Assembly (NCBI RefSeq): GCF_011046535.1
Contig: NZ_CP049257.1
Location: forward strand, 372,001 to 436,000
From: Nocardioides anomalus
Lineage (GTDB): Bacteria; Actinomycetota; Actinomycetes; Propionibacteriales; Nocardioidaceae
Direction: 5' to 3'
DNA length: 64,000 nucleotides
Of this stretch, positions 1 through 7,236 are shown in pieces (positions within the stretch are counted from its first letter, which is position 1; each line of letters starts with the position of its first letter). The position numbers were made by a program, and so were the translations under genes. The notes below the pieces were generated by a model that did no database searches, was not told the origin of the DNA, and saw only the letters and a program-made list of their open reading frames with translations.

Positions 1-86
1 TGACGATCCTGCTGGGGCTCTCACTGCTGTTCGTGGTGGCGGTCGTCATCATCGCGGTGATCGGCGTCTCCACCAGCTCGCCCTGA
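1..86 (+). CDS. C-terminal end of a membrane protein (partial)
   Basis: Only the last 27 codons lie in the window, read in the frame that begins at base 3 and ends at TGA 84-86. The residues are almost all hydrophobic (LLGLSLLF ... VVIIAVIGV) and end with a short polar tail STSSP, so this is a transmembrane helix close to a C-terminus. The rest of the gene lies upstream of the window, so no family can be named. Its last 38 bases overlap the 3' end of the convergent kinase gene. Confidence 0.6.
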   Translation, partial: TILLGLSLLFVVAVVIIAVIGVSTSSP

Positions 87-831
87 GTCCCGCGGGCCGG
101 CGGCTCAGCACGGCGTCCAGCTCGTCGCGGACCTCGCCCAGCGCGGGTCGGCTCGCGGGGTCGGCGGCCGCGCACGCCTCGAGCAGCGGCCCGAGCGGCC
201 CGGGCCGGCCACGGGTGCACTCGCTCAGGGTTGCCCCGAGCCCCCAGACGTCCGTCGCGGCCGACACCACCAGGCCGGCGTGCTGCTCCGGTGCGGCGTA
301 CCCCTCGGTGCCGACGCCGCGCTCGAGCCGGCCCGGCCGGGTGGCCACGCCGAGGTCGATGAGGACGGCCCGGCCCTCCTGCACGACCACGTTGTCGGGC
401 TTGAGGTCCAGGTGCAGCCAGCCGTGGGCGTGCAGGTAGGACAGCGCCGAGACCAGCTGGCGGCCGAGCACGGCGGTGTCGACGGGGCGGAGCGGCCGGT
501 CGTCGAGGAGGGCGGCCAGGGTCGCGCCGGGCAGCGTCTCGGTGACGACCGCGACCCGGGGTGAGCGCACGACCTCGTAGCCGCGGACCAGGTGGGGGTG
601 GCTCAGCGCGGTGAGCAGCGCACCCTCGGTGAGCACCGCCTCGCGCACGTGGGCGTCGTGCTCCCGGTCCTCGCGCAGCACCTTGACCACGGCCCGGCAG
701 TCGCGCCCGGTCGAGGTCACGTCGTAGGTGTCCACCCGCCCGCCGCGCGCGAGCAGCGCCTCGACGACGTAGCCGGGGAGCAGCTCCTCGCCGGGAGGCA
801 CGACGCGCGGTTCGGCGCCGACCTGCGTCAC
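49..831 (-). CDS. Small serine/threonine protein kinase
   Basis: 260 residues containing a Hanks-type kinase domain and almost nothing else: an ATP-anchoring lysine near residue 50 (VVKVL), catalytic loop HLDLKPDN at about 140-147 (Asp142, Asn147; the usual HRD arginine is Leu), DLG instead of DFG at about 159-161, and activation-loop end GTEGYAAPE at about 174-182. There is no transmembrane segment, PASTA or other sensor domain, so it is probably cytosolic. The glycine-rich loop is weak. The GTG start overlaps the stop of the upstream ABC transporter gene (GTGA), so the two are translationally coupled and probably serve one process. Catalytic residues are present, so activity is likely; the substrate is unknown, the 48-residue Thr-rich peptide upstream being one candidate (inference). 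Its 3' end overlaps the convergent gene by 38 bases. Confidence 0.85.
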   Translation of the reverse strand: MTQVGAEPRVVPPGEELLPGYVVEALLARGGRVDTYDVTSTGRDCRAVVKVLREDREHDAHVREAVLTEGALLTALSHPHLVRGYEVVRSPRVAVVTETLPGATLAALLDDRPLRPVDTAVLGRQLVSALSYLHAHGWLHLDLKPDNVVVQEGRAVLIDLGVATRPGRLERGVGTEGYAAPEQHAGLVVSAATDVWGLGATLSECTRGRPGPLGPLLEACAAADPASRPALGEVRDELDAVLSRRPAGLRASWWRRRSPR

Positions 832-2513
832 CGGCCCGACCCCGCGGCCAGCGGCTGGGTGTCGAGCCCGGCGTCCTCGAGGTGGATCACCCGGTCGACG
901 TGCTCCAGGGCGACCGGGTCGTGGGTGGCGACGATGACGGTCCGGCCGGCGCGGTGCCGCGCGATCGCGGTCATGAGCCGGCGCGAGGTGTCGGCGTCGA
1001 GGCCGGTGGTCGGCTCGTCCAGGAAGAGCACCGGGGCGTCGCGCAGCAGGGCCCGGGCCACGGCGACGCGCTGGCGCTGGCCGCCGGACAGCGAGCGGCC
1101 GCGCTGCCCGACGCGGGTGTCGTAGCCCTGGGGGAGGGCCCGGACGAAGCCGTCGGCGTCGGCGCGGCGGGCCGCCTCGAGGACCTCGAGGCGACCGGCG
1201 CCGGGGCGGCCGAAGGCGATGTTGGCGGCGATGGTGTCGTCAAGCAGCGCGGTCTCCTGCGGCACCAGCGTGACGGCGTCGCGGACCGAGCGCGCGGTGA
1301 GGTCGCGCAGGTCCTGGCCGTCGAGGCGCACCACGCCGGCCGTGGGCTCGACGTGCTTGGTCAGCAGCCGGGCGACCGTGGACTTGCCGGCCCCGCTGGG
1401 GCCGACGAGGGCGACCAGCTCGCCGGGCTCGACCCGGAGCGTGGCGCCGTGCAGGGCGTCGCGGGCGGCCCCGGTGTAGCGCACCCGTACGCCCTCGAGG
1501 GTGACCGCGCCGCGCACGCCGGTGAGGTCGCGGGCGCCGGGCGCGTCCTGGGGGAGCGGCTCGTCGAGCAGCTCGACCATCCGCTCCACGCCGGCGGTCG
1601 CGGAGTGCAGGGCCGGCAGCAGGTTGCCCAGGGTGCGCAGCGGCGCGTAGCACTGCACGAGCAGGGCCAGGAAGGCCATCAGCCCGCCGAGGGTGAGCCG
1701 GTCGGTGGCCAGCGCCCAGGTGCCCAGCGCGATGACGGCGAGCGTGCCGAGCAGCTCGGCCAGGTCGGCCAGGGGCAGGAAGACCGCGCGGATCCGGGCG
1801 CCCACGAGCTCGGCGCGGGCGATCGCGACGTTCTGCCGGTGGTAGTCGGCGATCGCGTCGGCCTCGCGGTTGCAGGTCTGGACGAGGGTGGCGTTGGCCA
1901 GCCGCTCCTCGGTGATCGCGCTCAGCGAGCCGGCGCGGCGGCGACGCTCGCGGGAGACGTCCTTGACCAGCCGCGAGAAGTACGTGGCCACCCACCACAG
2001 CAGCGGCGCCGCGATCAGGCTGGCCAGGGCCAGCTGCCACTGCAGCCAGAACAGCGCGCCGGCGTACACCGCCAGCCGCAGCACCGCACCGGTCCCGGTG
2101 GCCAGGTTGCCGATCATGAACGACTCGACCGCGGCGGTGTCCGAGGTGAGCCGCGACATGGTGTCGCCGAGCCGGCTGCGGTCCTGGACGTGGCTCGGGT
2201 GGCCGAGCACGTGGCCGAACACCTGGGTCCGCAGCCCCACGAGGAAGCGCTGCGAGACCCAGGTGGAGAGGTAGTCGTCGAGCCCGGAGCTGACCGCGCT
2301 GAGCAGGCTCAGGCCGACGTAGAGCCCGGCGATCCAGGGCAGCGGGCCGAGCGTGGCCGGCACCAGGACGTCGTCGACCAGCCGCTGGAAGAGCAGCACC
2401 TCGAGGACCGCGATCACCGGCGCCGCGGCCAGCAGGACCACGAGCAGCAGCAGCCAGCCCCGCAGCGGCCGGACGTCGGGCCAGAAGCGGCGGGCGACCT
2501 CCCGCACCGTCAT
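828..2513 (-). CDS. ABC transporter, fused permease and ATPase (exporter type)
   Basis: A half-transporter of about 561 residues: an N-terminal six-helix exporter domain (first helix LLLLVVLLAAAPVIAVLEVL, starting about 20 residues from the chosen ATG) followed by a C-terminal nucleotide-binding domain with Walker A GPSGAGKST, signature LSGGQRQR and Walker B VLFLDEP. It should act as a homodimer in the membrane and export a lipid, drug or peptide. No C39 peptidase domain is present. I chose ATG 2513, preceded by a GGCGAGG-like site; the frame stays open to 2885, and GTG 2618 is an alternative start, but the longer version would run through a GC-rich palindrome and the small ORF upstream. Its stop overlaps the kinase start. 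Confidence 0.88.
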   Translation of the reverse strand: MTVREVARRFWPDVRPLRGWLLLLVVLLAAAPVIAVLEVLLFQRLVDDVLVPATLGPLPWIAGLYVGLSLLSAVSSGLDDYLSTWVSQRFLVGLRTQVFGHVLGHPSHVQDRSRLGDTMSRLTSDTAAVESFMIGNLATGTGAVLRLAVYAGALFWLQWQLALASLIAAPLLWWVATYFSRLVKDVSRERRRRAGSLSAITEERLANATLVQTCNREADAIADYHRQNVAIARAELVGARIRAVFLPLADLAELLGTLAVIALGTWALATDRLTLGGLMAFLALLVQCYAPLRTLGNLLPALHSATAGVERMVELLDEPLPQDAPGARDLTGVRGAVTLEGVRVRYTGAARDALHGATLRVEPGELVALVGPSGAGKSTVARLLTKHVEPTAGVVRLDGQDLRDLTARSVRDAVTLVPQETALLDDTIAANIAFGRPGAGRLEVLEAARRADADGFVRALPQGYDTRVGQRGRSLSGGQRQRVAVARALLRDAPVLFLDEPTTGLDADTSRRLMTAIARHRAGRTVIVATHDPVALEHVDRVIHLEDAGLDTQPLAAGSGR

Positions 2514-2578
2514 CGGGGGCGCCTCGCCGACGATCGGCGCGGTGTCCCGCTCGGGGCGCAGCAGCGCCAGGACGCGAC

Positions 2579-2604
2579 GGGGGCGGGCCTGCAGGCCCGC
2601 CCCC
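2579..2604. terminator. 26-bp perfect GC palindrome between peptide gene and ABC gene
   Basis: Thirteen-base arms meet at TGCA (left arm GGGGGCGGGCCTG, right arm its exact complement). It lies 41 bases beyond the stop codon of the small peptide gene and 65 bases before the chosen ABC start. No T-run follows on the minus strand, but many actinobacterial terminators lack one. It could attenuate transcription so that the peptide is made in excess of the transporter. If the ABC gene starts at GTG 2618 the palindrome would be coding instead. Confidence 0.45.
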
Positions 2605-2644
2605 TCGGTGGTGACCACGATCGACAGGGCCTCTGCGGATCCGG

Positions 2645-2791
2645 TCAGCCGTGGGTGCGCGTGCGGGTGCGCGTGCCGGTCCCGGTGTGGGTGCCGGTGC
2701 TGGTGTGGCCGCGACCCCGACCGCGACCGCGGCCGCGACGGCCGGTGACGCGAGCGGGCTGGAGGGCCTTGAGCAGGTGCGAGCGGGCCAT
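2645..2791 (-). CDS. 48-residue Arg-Gly and Thr-rich small peptide
   Basis: ATG 2791 is preceded by a good ribosome-binding site (AAGGAG, eight bases upstream). The peptide has a short helical-looking head MARSHLLKALQPARV, then [15 protein letters not shown], then a strictly alternating threonine section of TG, TH and TR pairs ending at Gly48. It is very basic, has no Cys, no signal peptide and no membrane helix. It lies just upstream of the ABC transporter and kinase genes and downstream of three response-regulator-like repeats. The family is not recognised. Possible roles are a secreted or modified peptide handled by the exporter, a nucleic-acid-binding peptide, or a leader peptide. Low-complexity coding makes a chance ORF possible, but the ribosome-binding site and position argue for a real gene. 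Confidence 0.5.
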   Translation of the reverse strand: MARSHLLKALQPARVTGRRGRGRGRGRGHTSTGTHTGTGTRTRTRTHG

Positions 2792-2844
2792 GGTGTGTCT
2801 CCTTGTCCGGTGGTGTTCTCTGACGCCCCGAACGCTGCCCGGCC

Positions 2845-2873
2845 ACCGTGAGCCGACCGTGAGGTGCGCGTGA
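2845..2873 (-). promoter_or_regulatory. Three direct repeats with 11-bp period (OmpR/PhoP-type box)
   Basis: On the minus strand the units are TCACGCG, TCACGGT and TCACGGT, at 2873-2867, 2862-2856 and 2851-2845, each separated by four bases. Seven-base TCAC-type units at an 11-bp period are the known layout of PhoP/OmpR-family binding sites in actinobacteria. The box ends 53 bases upstream of the small-peptide start and 69 bases upstream of trmB, so it most likely controls the peptide-ABC-kinase unit. Which response regulator binds is unknown. Confidence 0.55.
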
Positions 2874-2941
2874 GAGCGTCCTCACCCGCGTCGCGGACCC
2901 ACGATTGCGGTCGTCGGGCGCGCTCTTGGGACGATGAGCGG

Positions 2942-3664
2942 ATGGACGAGCGCGTGGCCCCCGCCCGCCCGCACCACAAGCTGACCGCCGACGGGCGACG
3001 GGTGCGGGAGGTGTTGAGCTACTCCCGGCGCGGCAACCGGTTCACCCCGCAGCAGGCCGCGGCGTGGGCGGCGCACCACGAGGCGTGGGTGATCCCCGAC
3101 GAGGCCGTGGACGAGCCCGGCTTCTCGCTGGCCGACTGGTTCGGCCGCGAGGCGCCGCTGATCGTGGAGATCGGCTCGGGCGTGGGCGAGGCGACGGCCG
3201 CGCTGGCCGCCGCGCGCCCGGCGTACGACGTGCTCGCGCTGGAGGTCTGGCGCCCCGGGGTCGCCGACACCCTGTGGCGGGTGGCCGAGGCCGGCGCGTC
3301 CAACGTGCGCCTGGTCGGCGTCGACGCGGTGTGGACACTCGAGCAGCTCATCGGCGCGGGCGCGCTGACCGAGCTGTGGACGTTCTTCCCCGACCCGTGG
3401 CCCAAGCAGCGCCACCACAAGCGGCGGCTGGTCGACGCGGCGTTCGCGCGGCTGGCCGTGAGCCGGCTCGCGCCCGGCGCCACGTGGCGCCTGGCCACCG
3501 ACTGGGGCGACTACGCCACCCAGATGCAGAAGGTGCTCGACGCGGAGCCGGCGCTCGAGGGCGGCGTGGTCGAGCGGTGGGCCGACCGGCCGGTCACGCG
3601 GTTCGAGCGCAAGGGCCTCGAGGCCGGCCGGGCCATCGTCGACCTGGCCTACCGCCGGGTCTGA
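2942..3664 (+). CDS. trmB: tRNA (guanine-N7)-methyltransferase
   Basis: 240 residues. The SAM-binding motif IVEIGSGVGEATAALA and the family signature FFPDPWPKQRHHKRRL are both present; the latter holds residues for tRNA and SAM binding in TrmB. The enzyme makes m7G46 in the variable loop of tRNAs. I chose ATG 2942 because the family begins with a short basic segment before the core; the frame is open further upstream but that part is not protein-like and crosses the regulatory box. A GACGAT hexamer ends six bases before the ATG, compatible with leaderless expression. The TGA stop abuts the stop of the convergent TPR gene, the two forming TGATCA. Confidence 0.93.
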   Translation: MDERVAPARPHHKLTADGRRVREVLSYSRRGNRFTPQQAAAWAAHHEAWVIPDEAVDEPGFSLADWFGREAPLIVEIGSGVGEATAALAAARPAYDVLALEVWRPGVADTLWRVAEAGASNVRLVGVDAVWTLEQLIGAGALTELWTFFPDPWPKQRHHKRRLVDAAFARLAVSRLAPGATWRLATDWGDYATQMQKVLDAEPALEGGVVERWADRPVTRFERKGLEAGRAIVDLAYRRV

Positions 3665-4375
3665 TCACCCTCCGAGGAGCGCGAGCTCCTCGTCGACGTA
3701 GGGGTCCTCCTCGCCGGCCGCCTCGAGCTCGGCCTTCAGCGCGGTCTGCACGGCGCGCGCCTCGTCGGTGCGGCCCAGGTTGCGCAGCGCCCAGCCCACC
3801 ATCCAGCGCGCGACGCGCGTCGGGCCGGCCTCGCCCTGCTGCCGGCGTACGGCGAGGGCCCGCTCGAACGTCGCCAGCGCCGCGTCCCAGTCGCCCGCGT
3901 CGGCGTGCACCATGCCGAGGTTGTTGAGCAGCGACGCCTCCCACCTTCGAGCGGCCGGGTCCTGCGCGGAGCGCGCGACGGCCAGCGCCTGCTCGGTGAG
4001 CGCTCCCTGCTCGGCCGCGGGCGCGACGAGCGCGACCATGTGCAGGGCGTCGACGTGGAGCGCCTCGAGGCCCGCCTCCGCCGCGGCGCGGGCGGCCGCC
4101 TCCAGGTGCGGCCTCGCGTCGTCGGGTGAGCCGGCCGAGCGCAGCAGCCGCCCGCGCTCGAGCTCGCTGCGCACCGCGACCTCGTCGTCGCGGACCGTGA
4201 GGTGGTCGAGCACGGCGTGCCCCTCGGCGTAGCGCTCCTGGAGGCCGAGCGCCCGCGCGAGCTGGGTGAGCAGGACCAGGCGCTCGGCGCCCTCCGCCTC
4301 CTCCGCGGCCGCCCGGAAGCGGGCCTCGGAGCCGGCGGGGTCCCCGAAGTCCCAGAGCGCGGCCACGTCGGTCAT
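3665..4375 (-). CDS. Tetratricopeptide-repeat protein
   Basis: 236 residues, soluble, Ala/Glu/Leu-rich. Repeated helix pairs are visible, the clearest being the one with ASLLNNLGMVHADAGDWDAA followed by LATFERALAVRRQQGE and the one with WALRNLGRTDEARAV. Such TPR solenoids are protein-protein adaptors; there is no catalytic domain and the partner is unknown. The ATG at 4375 was chosen because the open frame upstream is antisense to the MFS gene and not protein-like. Only 30 bases separate it from the divergent MFS start. Confidence 0.75.
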   Translation of the reverse strand: MTDVAALWDFGDPAGSEARFRAAAEEAEGAERLVLLTQLARALGLQERYAEGHAVLDHLTVRDDEVAVRSELERGRLLRSAGSPDDARPHLEAAARAAAEAGLEALHVDALHMVALVAPAAEQGALTEQALAVARSAQDPAARRWEASLLNNLGMVHADAGDWDAALATFERALAVRRQQGEAGPTRVARWMVGWALRNLGRTDEARAVQTALKAELEAAGEEDPYVDEELALLGG

Positions 4376-4393
4376 GGGCCCATCGTGCCGGAA

Positions 4394-4399
4394 TACGCT
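4394..4399 (+). promoter_or_regulatory. -10 box of a leaderless promoter (TACGCT)
   Basis: TACGCT ends exactly six bases before GTG 4406. No ribosome-binding site precedes the GTG, so transcription probably starts at the start codon. The whole gap to the divergent TPR gene is 30 bases. Confidence 0.5.
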
Positions 4400-4405
4400 C
4401 GCGTC

Positions 4406-5713
4406 GTGACCGCCGTCGTCGAGCGGCCCCCGGGCACCCGGCGGCTGCACCGCGCGTGGCTGGTCGCCCTGGTCACGCTCGGGGCCCTGATCGCCGCGGC
4501 CGGCTTCCGCTCCAGCACGGGCGCGCTGCTCGAGCCGCTCGAGGAGGACTTCGGCTGGTCGCGGGCCACGACCAGCGGCGCGGTCAGCCTCAACCTGGTC
4601 GTCTACGGCCTCACCGCGCCGTTCGCGGCCGCGCTGATGGAGCGCTTCGGCGTGCGCCGGGTCGTGGGCTGGTCGCTGGTCCTGGTCGCGGCCGGATCCG
4701 GGCTCACCCTGGTGATGACGCAGGCCTGGCAGCTGTGGCTGCTGTGGGGCTTCGCGGTCGGGATCGGCACCGGCGCCCTGGCCCTGGTCTTCGGCGCGGT
4801 GGTGGCCAACCGCTGGTTCGTGTCCCACCGCGGCGTGGTCGTCGGCGTCTTCTCCGCGGCCAGCTCGACCGGTCAGCTGGTCTTCCTGCCGACCATCGCG
4901 CACCTGGCCGACGGTCCCGGCTGGCGCTACGCCGCGGGGCTGGTCGCCGCCTTCGCCCTCCTGCTCGCGCCCCTCGTGGCCTGGGTGGTCCGCGACCAGC
5001 CGGCCGACGTCGGCACCACGCCCTACGGCGCGCCCGCGGACTGGACGCCACCCCCGCCCGTCACCGCCTCGGCCAGCGCCGCCCGGCTGGCCGTGCGGAC
5101 GCTGCGCGAGGCCGCGCGCTCGCGGGTGTTCTGGATCCTCTTCGCGACGTTCTGGATCTGCGGCTGGTCCACCAACGGGCTCATCGGCACCCACTTCATC
5201 CCCGCCGCCCACGACCACGGCATGCCCGAGACCACCAGCGCCTCGCTGCTCGCGCTCATCGGCGTCTTCGACATCGTCGGCACCATCGCCAGCGGCTGGC
5301 TCACCGACCGGGTGGACAGCCGCTACCTGCTCTTCGGCTACTACTTCTTCCGCGGCCTCTCGCTGCTCGTCGTCCACGCGCTGCTCGGCCCCACCGTCGA
5401 GCCCAGCCTGTTCGTCTTCGTGGTCTTCTACGGCCTGGACTGGGTCGCCACCGTCCCGCCCACCGTGGCGCTGTGCCGCCAGCACTTCGGCGCAGAGAAG
5501 GCGGGTGTGGTCTTCGGCTGGGTCTTCGCCAGCCACATGGTCGGCGCCGGCGTCGCCGCGGCGTACGCCGGCTGGATCCGCCAGGGGCTCGGCGACTACC
5601 TCGTCGCCTGGCTCACGGCCGGCGGGCTCTGCCTGGTCGCCGCCGGATTGTGCCTCACGCTGCCGCGGCACTCTCAACCTTCTGAGGCCCCGGCTCGTCC
5701 TTCCTCTCCGTGA
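4406..5713 (+). CDS. MFS transporter
   Basis: About 435 residues with 12 predicted membrane helices. The first half has the pattern FRSSTGALLEPLEEDFGWSR between helices 1 and 2, typical of the oxalate/formate-antiporter-like (OFA, UhpC/MCT-related) group of the major facilitator superfamily; the loop between helices 2 and 3 has MERFGVRRVVGW. The substrate is probably a small organic anion but cannot be fixed. The GTG at 4406 places helix 1 about 15 residues in; no ribosome-binding site precedes it. The 3' end overlaps the sigma factor start by four bases (GTGA), suggesting one transcript. Confidence 0.85.
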   Translation: MTAVVERPPGTRRLHRAWLVALVTLGALIAAAGFRSSTGALLEPLEEDFGWSRATTSGAVSLNLVVYGLTAPFAAALMERFGVRRVVGWSLVLVAAGSGLTLVMTQAWQLWLLWGFAVGIGTGALALVFGAVVANRWFVSHRGVVVGVFSAASSTGQLVFLPTIAHLADGPGWRYAAGLVAAFALLLAPLVAWVVRDQPADVGTTPYGAPADWTPPPPVTASASAARLAVRTLREAARSRVFWILFATFWICGWSTNGLIGTHFIPAAHDHGMPETTSASLLALIGVFDIVGTIASGWLTDRVDSRYLLFGYYFFRGLSLLVVHALLGPTVEPSLFVFVVFYGLDWVATVPPTVALCRQHFGAEKAGVVFGWVFASHMVGAGVAAAYAGWIRQGLGDYLVAWLTAGGLCLVAAGLCLTLPRHSQPSEAPARPSSP

Positions 5714-6207
5714 CCGACCCGAGCGAGCTCAGCTTCGCGGAGTTCATGGCCGCACGCTGGGCGCCGCTCTACCGCACGGCGTACCTGCTGAGCGGCGACC
5801 CGCACGACGCGGAGGAGCTGCTGCAGGGCGCCCTGGCCAAGACCTGTGTGAGGTGGGCGGCGGTCCGCGACAAGGGCGCGGCCGACGCCTACGTCCGCCG
5901 GGCGATGGTGCGCGCCCTGGCCAGCCGCTGGCGCCGGCCCTGGCGCGAGCTCGCGACCGACGAGCTGCCCGACCCGGGTCACGCCGGCGGTCTCGACGTG
6001 CGCGCCGACCACCTCGCGCTGTGGGCCGAGATCCGCCGGCTGCCGCCGCGGATGCGGGCCACGCTCGTGCTGCGCTACCTCGAGGACCTGACCGAGGAGG
6101 CGACCGCCCGCGAGCTCGGCGTCTCCGTCGGCTCGATCAAGAGCCAGACCCACCACGCCCTCAAGCGGCTGCGCGCCGCCCTCCCCGACCTGGAGCTGAG
6201 CCGATGA
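5710..6207 (+). CDS. SigE-family ECF RNA polymerase sigma factor
   Basis: 165 residues with region 2 (FAEFMAARWAPLYRTAYLLSGDPHDAEELLQGALAKTC) and region 4 helix-turn-helix (RYLEDLTEEATARELGVSVGSIKSQTHHALKRLR); the linker is short, as in group IV sigma factors. This subgroup is common in Streptomyces and Nocardioides and is usually followed by a membrane protein gene, as here. It is coupled on both sides: GTG 5710 overlaps the MFS stop, and its TGA overlaps the ATG of the downstream partner. The downstream gene is the natural candidate for the regulator of its activity, but no classical zinc anti-sigma motif is present. Confidence 0.9.
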   Translation: MTDPSELSFAEFMAARWAPLYRTAYLLSGDPHDAEELLQGALAKTCVRWAAVRDKGAADAYVRRAMVRALASRWRRPWRELATDELPDPGHAGGLDVRADHLALWAEIRRLPPRMRATLVLRYLEDLTEEATARELGVSVGSIKSQTHHALKRLRAALPDLELSR

Positions 6208-7236
6208 CGCCCACCGACCTGCGTGAGGTGCTGACCTCCGTCCGCGACGCCGTCGACGTCCCGCCCACGCACCCGCTCGGTGTCGAGCGCCGGGCCCGCG
6301 CGGTGCGGAGGCGGGCGCGCGCCGGGGGCACCGTCGCGGTGGCCGCCGCGGTGGCCGCGGTCGCCTTCGGTGTCTCCGTCCTGCCCGGGGCGCCGGACAC
6401 CCCCACCTCCGCGGCACCGGACCCGCAAGCGGGCGTCCCCGTCGTGCTCGACGGCGAGCTGGCGCTGCTCGACGCCGAGGGGGGACGTCGAGCCGACCGG
6501 GCTGCTGCTCCAGCGCGTGCTGGGCCGCGGGTCGCACGGCGTCGTGGGCATCGGCCCGGATCGCGACCTCGTCGTCGCCCAGCTCACCGCGGACGGCCTG
6601 GGGGACGTCCGCGCGCTCAGCACGGGGCCGGTGCGGAGCGCGGCGATGTCGCTCGACGGCACCGTGGTGGCCTGGGTCGACCAGGACCGCGGCTACCACG
6701 AGCACGGCACCACGGACGGCGCGTGGAGCTGGGAGGCGGCCAGTCAGGGTGGCTTCGTCGGGACCCTGCTCGCCGTCGACGGCGGGGACCAGGTGGTCCG
6801 CCGCGACGGGCGCGTGGTGCTGGAGCGGCCCCGGTCCGGGCACGCGCCGTCCCTGCTGGCGCCGGTCACCGCAGAGGCACGCGGGCAGCTGGCCGGCGGC
6901 GTGGCCGCGGTCGCCGGCCCGGACCACGTCGCGCTGTACGCACCGGACTCGGACGTCTGGCCGCGCCAGGTCCCGGCGCGGGCGGGCGCCCTCTCGCCCA
7001 CGGGCGCGCAGTGGGCGGGGGGCGACACGGTCGTCGCCACCTCGACCGGGGCCGCCGAGGTGCTGGACGGTGACCTGGGCGGGGTCCCGGTCGCCGCCTG
7101 GTGGTCCTCGGCTCAGGACTACTGGGCGCTGACCGCGGTCGGCGGCGCGAGGTCGCTGTGGAGCTGCTCGCTCATCGACCACGCGTGCGTGCAGCGCTAC
7201 GTCGACCGGACCGGCACCCTGGCGCTGCCGGGCTAG
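6204..7236 (+). pseudogene. Membrane-anchored sigma-factor partner protein, frameshifted in a G6 run
   Basis: Reading from ATG 6204 (overlapping the sigma stop) gives a cytosolic head MTPTDLREVLTSVRDAV, a basic stretch, and one membrane helix (GTVAVAAAVAAVAFGVSVL, about residues 37-55). At 6479-6484, six Gs break the frame. Dropping one G continues cleanly into GDVEPTGLLLQRVLGRGSHG and on to the TAG at 7236, giving about 343 residues whose extracytoplasmic part has repeated Gly/Asp/Val-rich strands like a beta-propeller sensor. As written, the first frame runs on as Arg-rich nonsense. This is either a base-call error, a real mutation or a slippage site. The job is inferred from position: sensing outside the membrane and controlling the adjacent sigma factor. 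Confidence 0.75.

Noticed and set aside
2645..2760. RGRGRG/TGTRTR tract as a simple DNA repeat array or CRISPR
   Set aside because: No repeat-spacer structure; the tract is short, irregular at the DNA level and lies inside an ORF with a ribosome-binding site.
882..2873. 663-codon open frame on the plus strand antisense to the ABC transporter
   Set aside because: Composition is Gly/Ala/Arg/Gln noise typical of the opposite strand of GC-rich genes, with no domain; the minus-strand frame has clear ABC motifs.
4376..5677. Extension of the TPR gene to a 670-codon frame
   Set aside because: The extra part is antisense to the MFS gene and low-complexity; protein-like sequence begins at ATG 4375.
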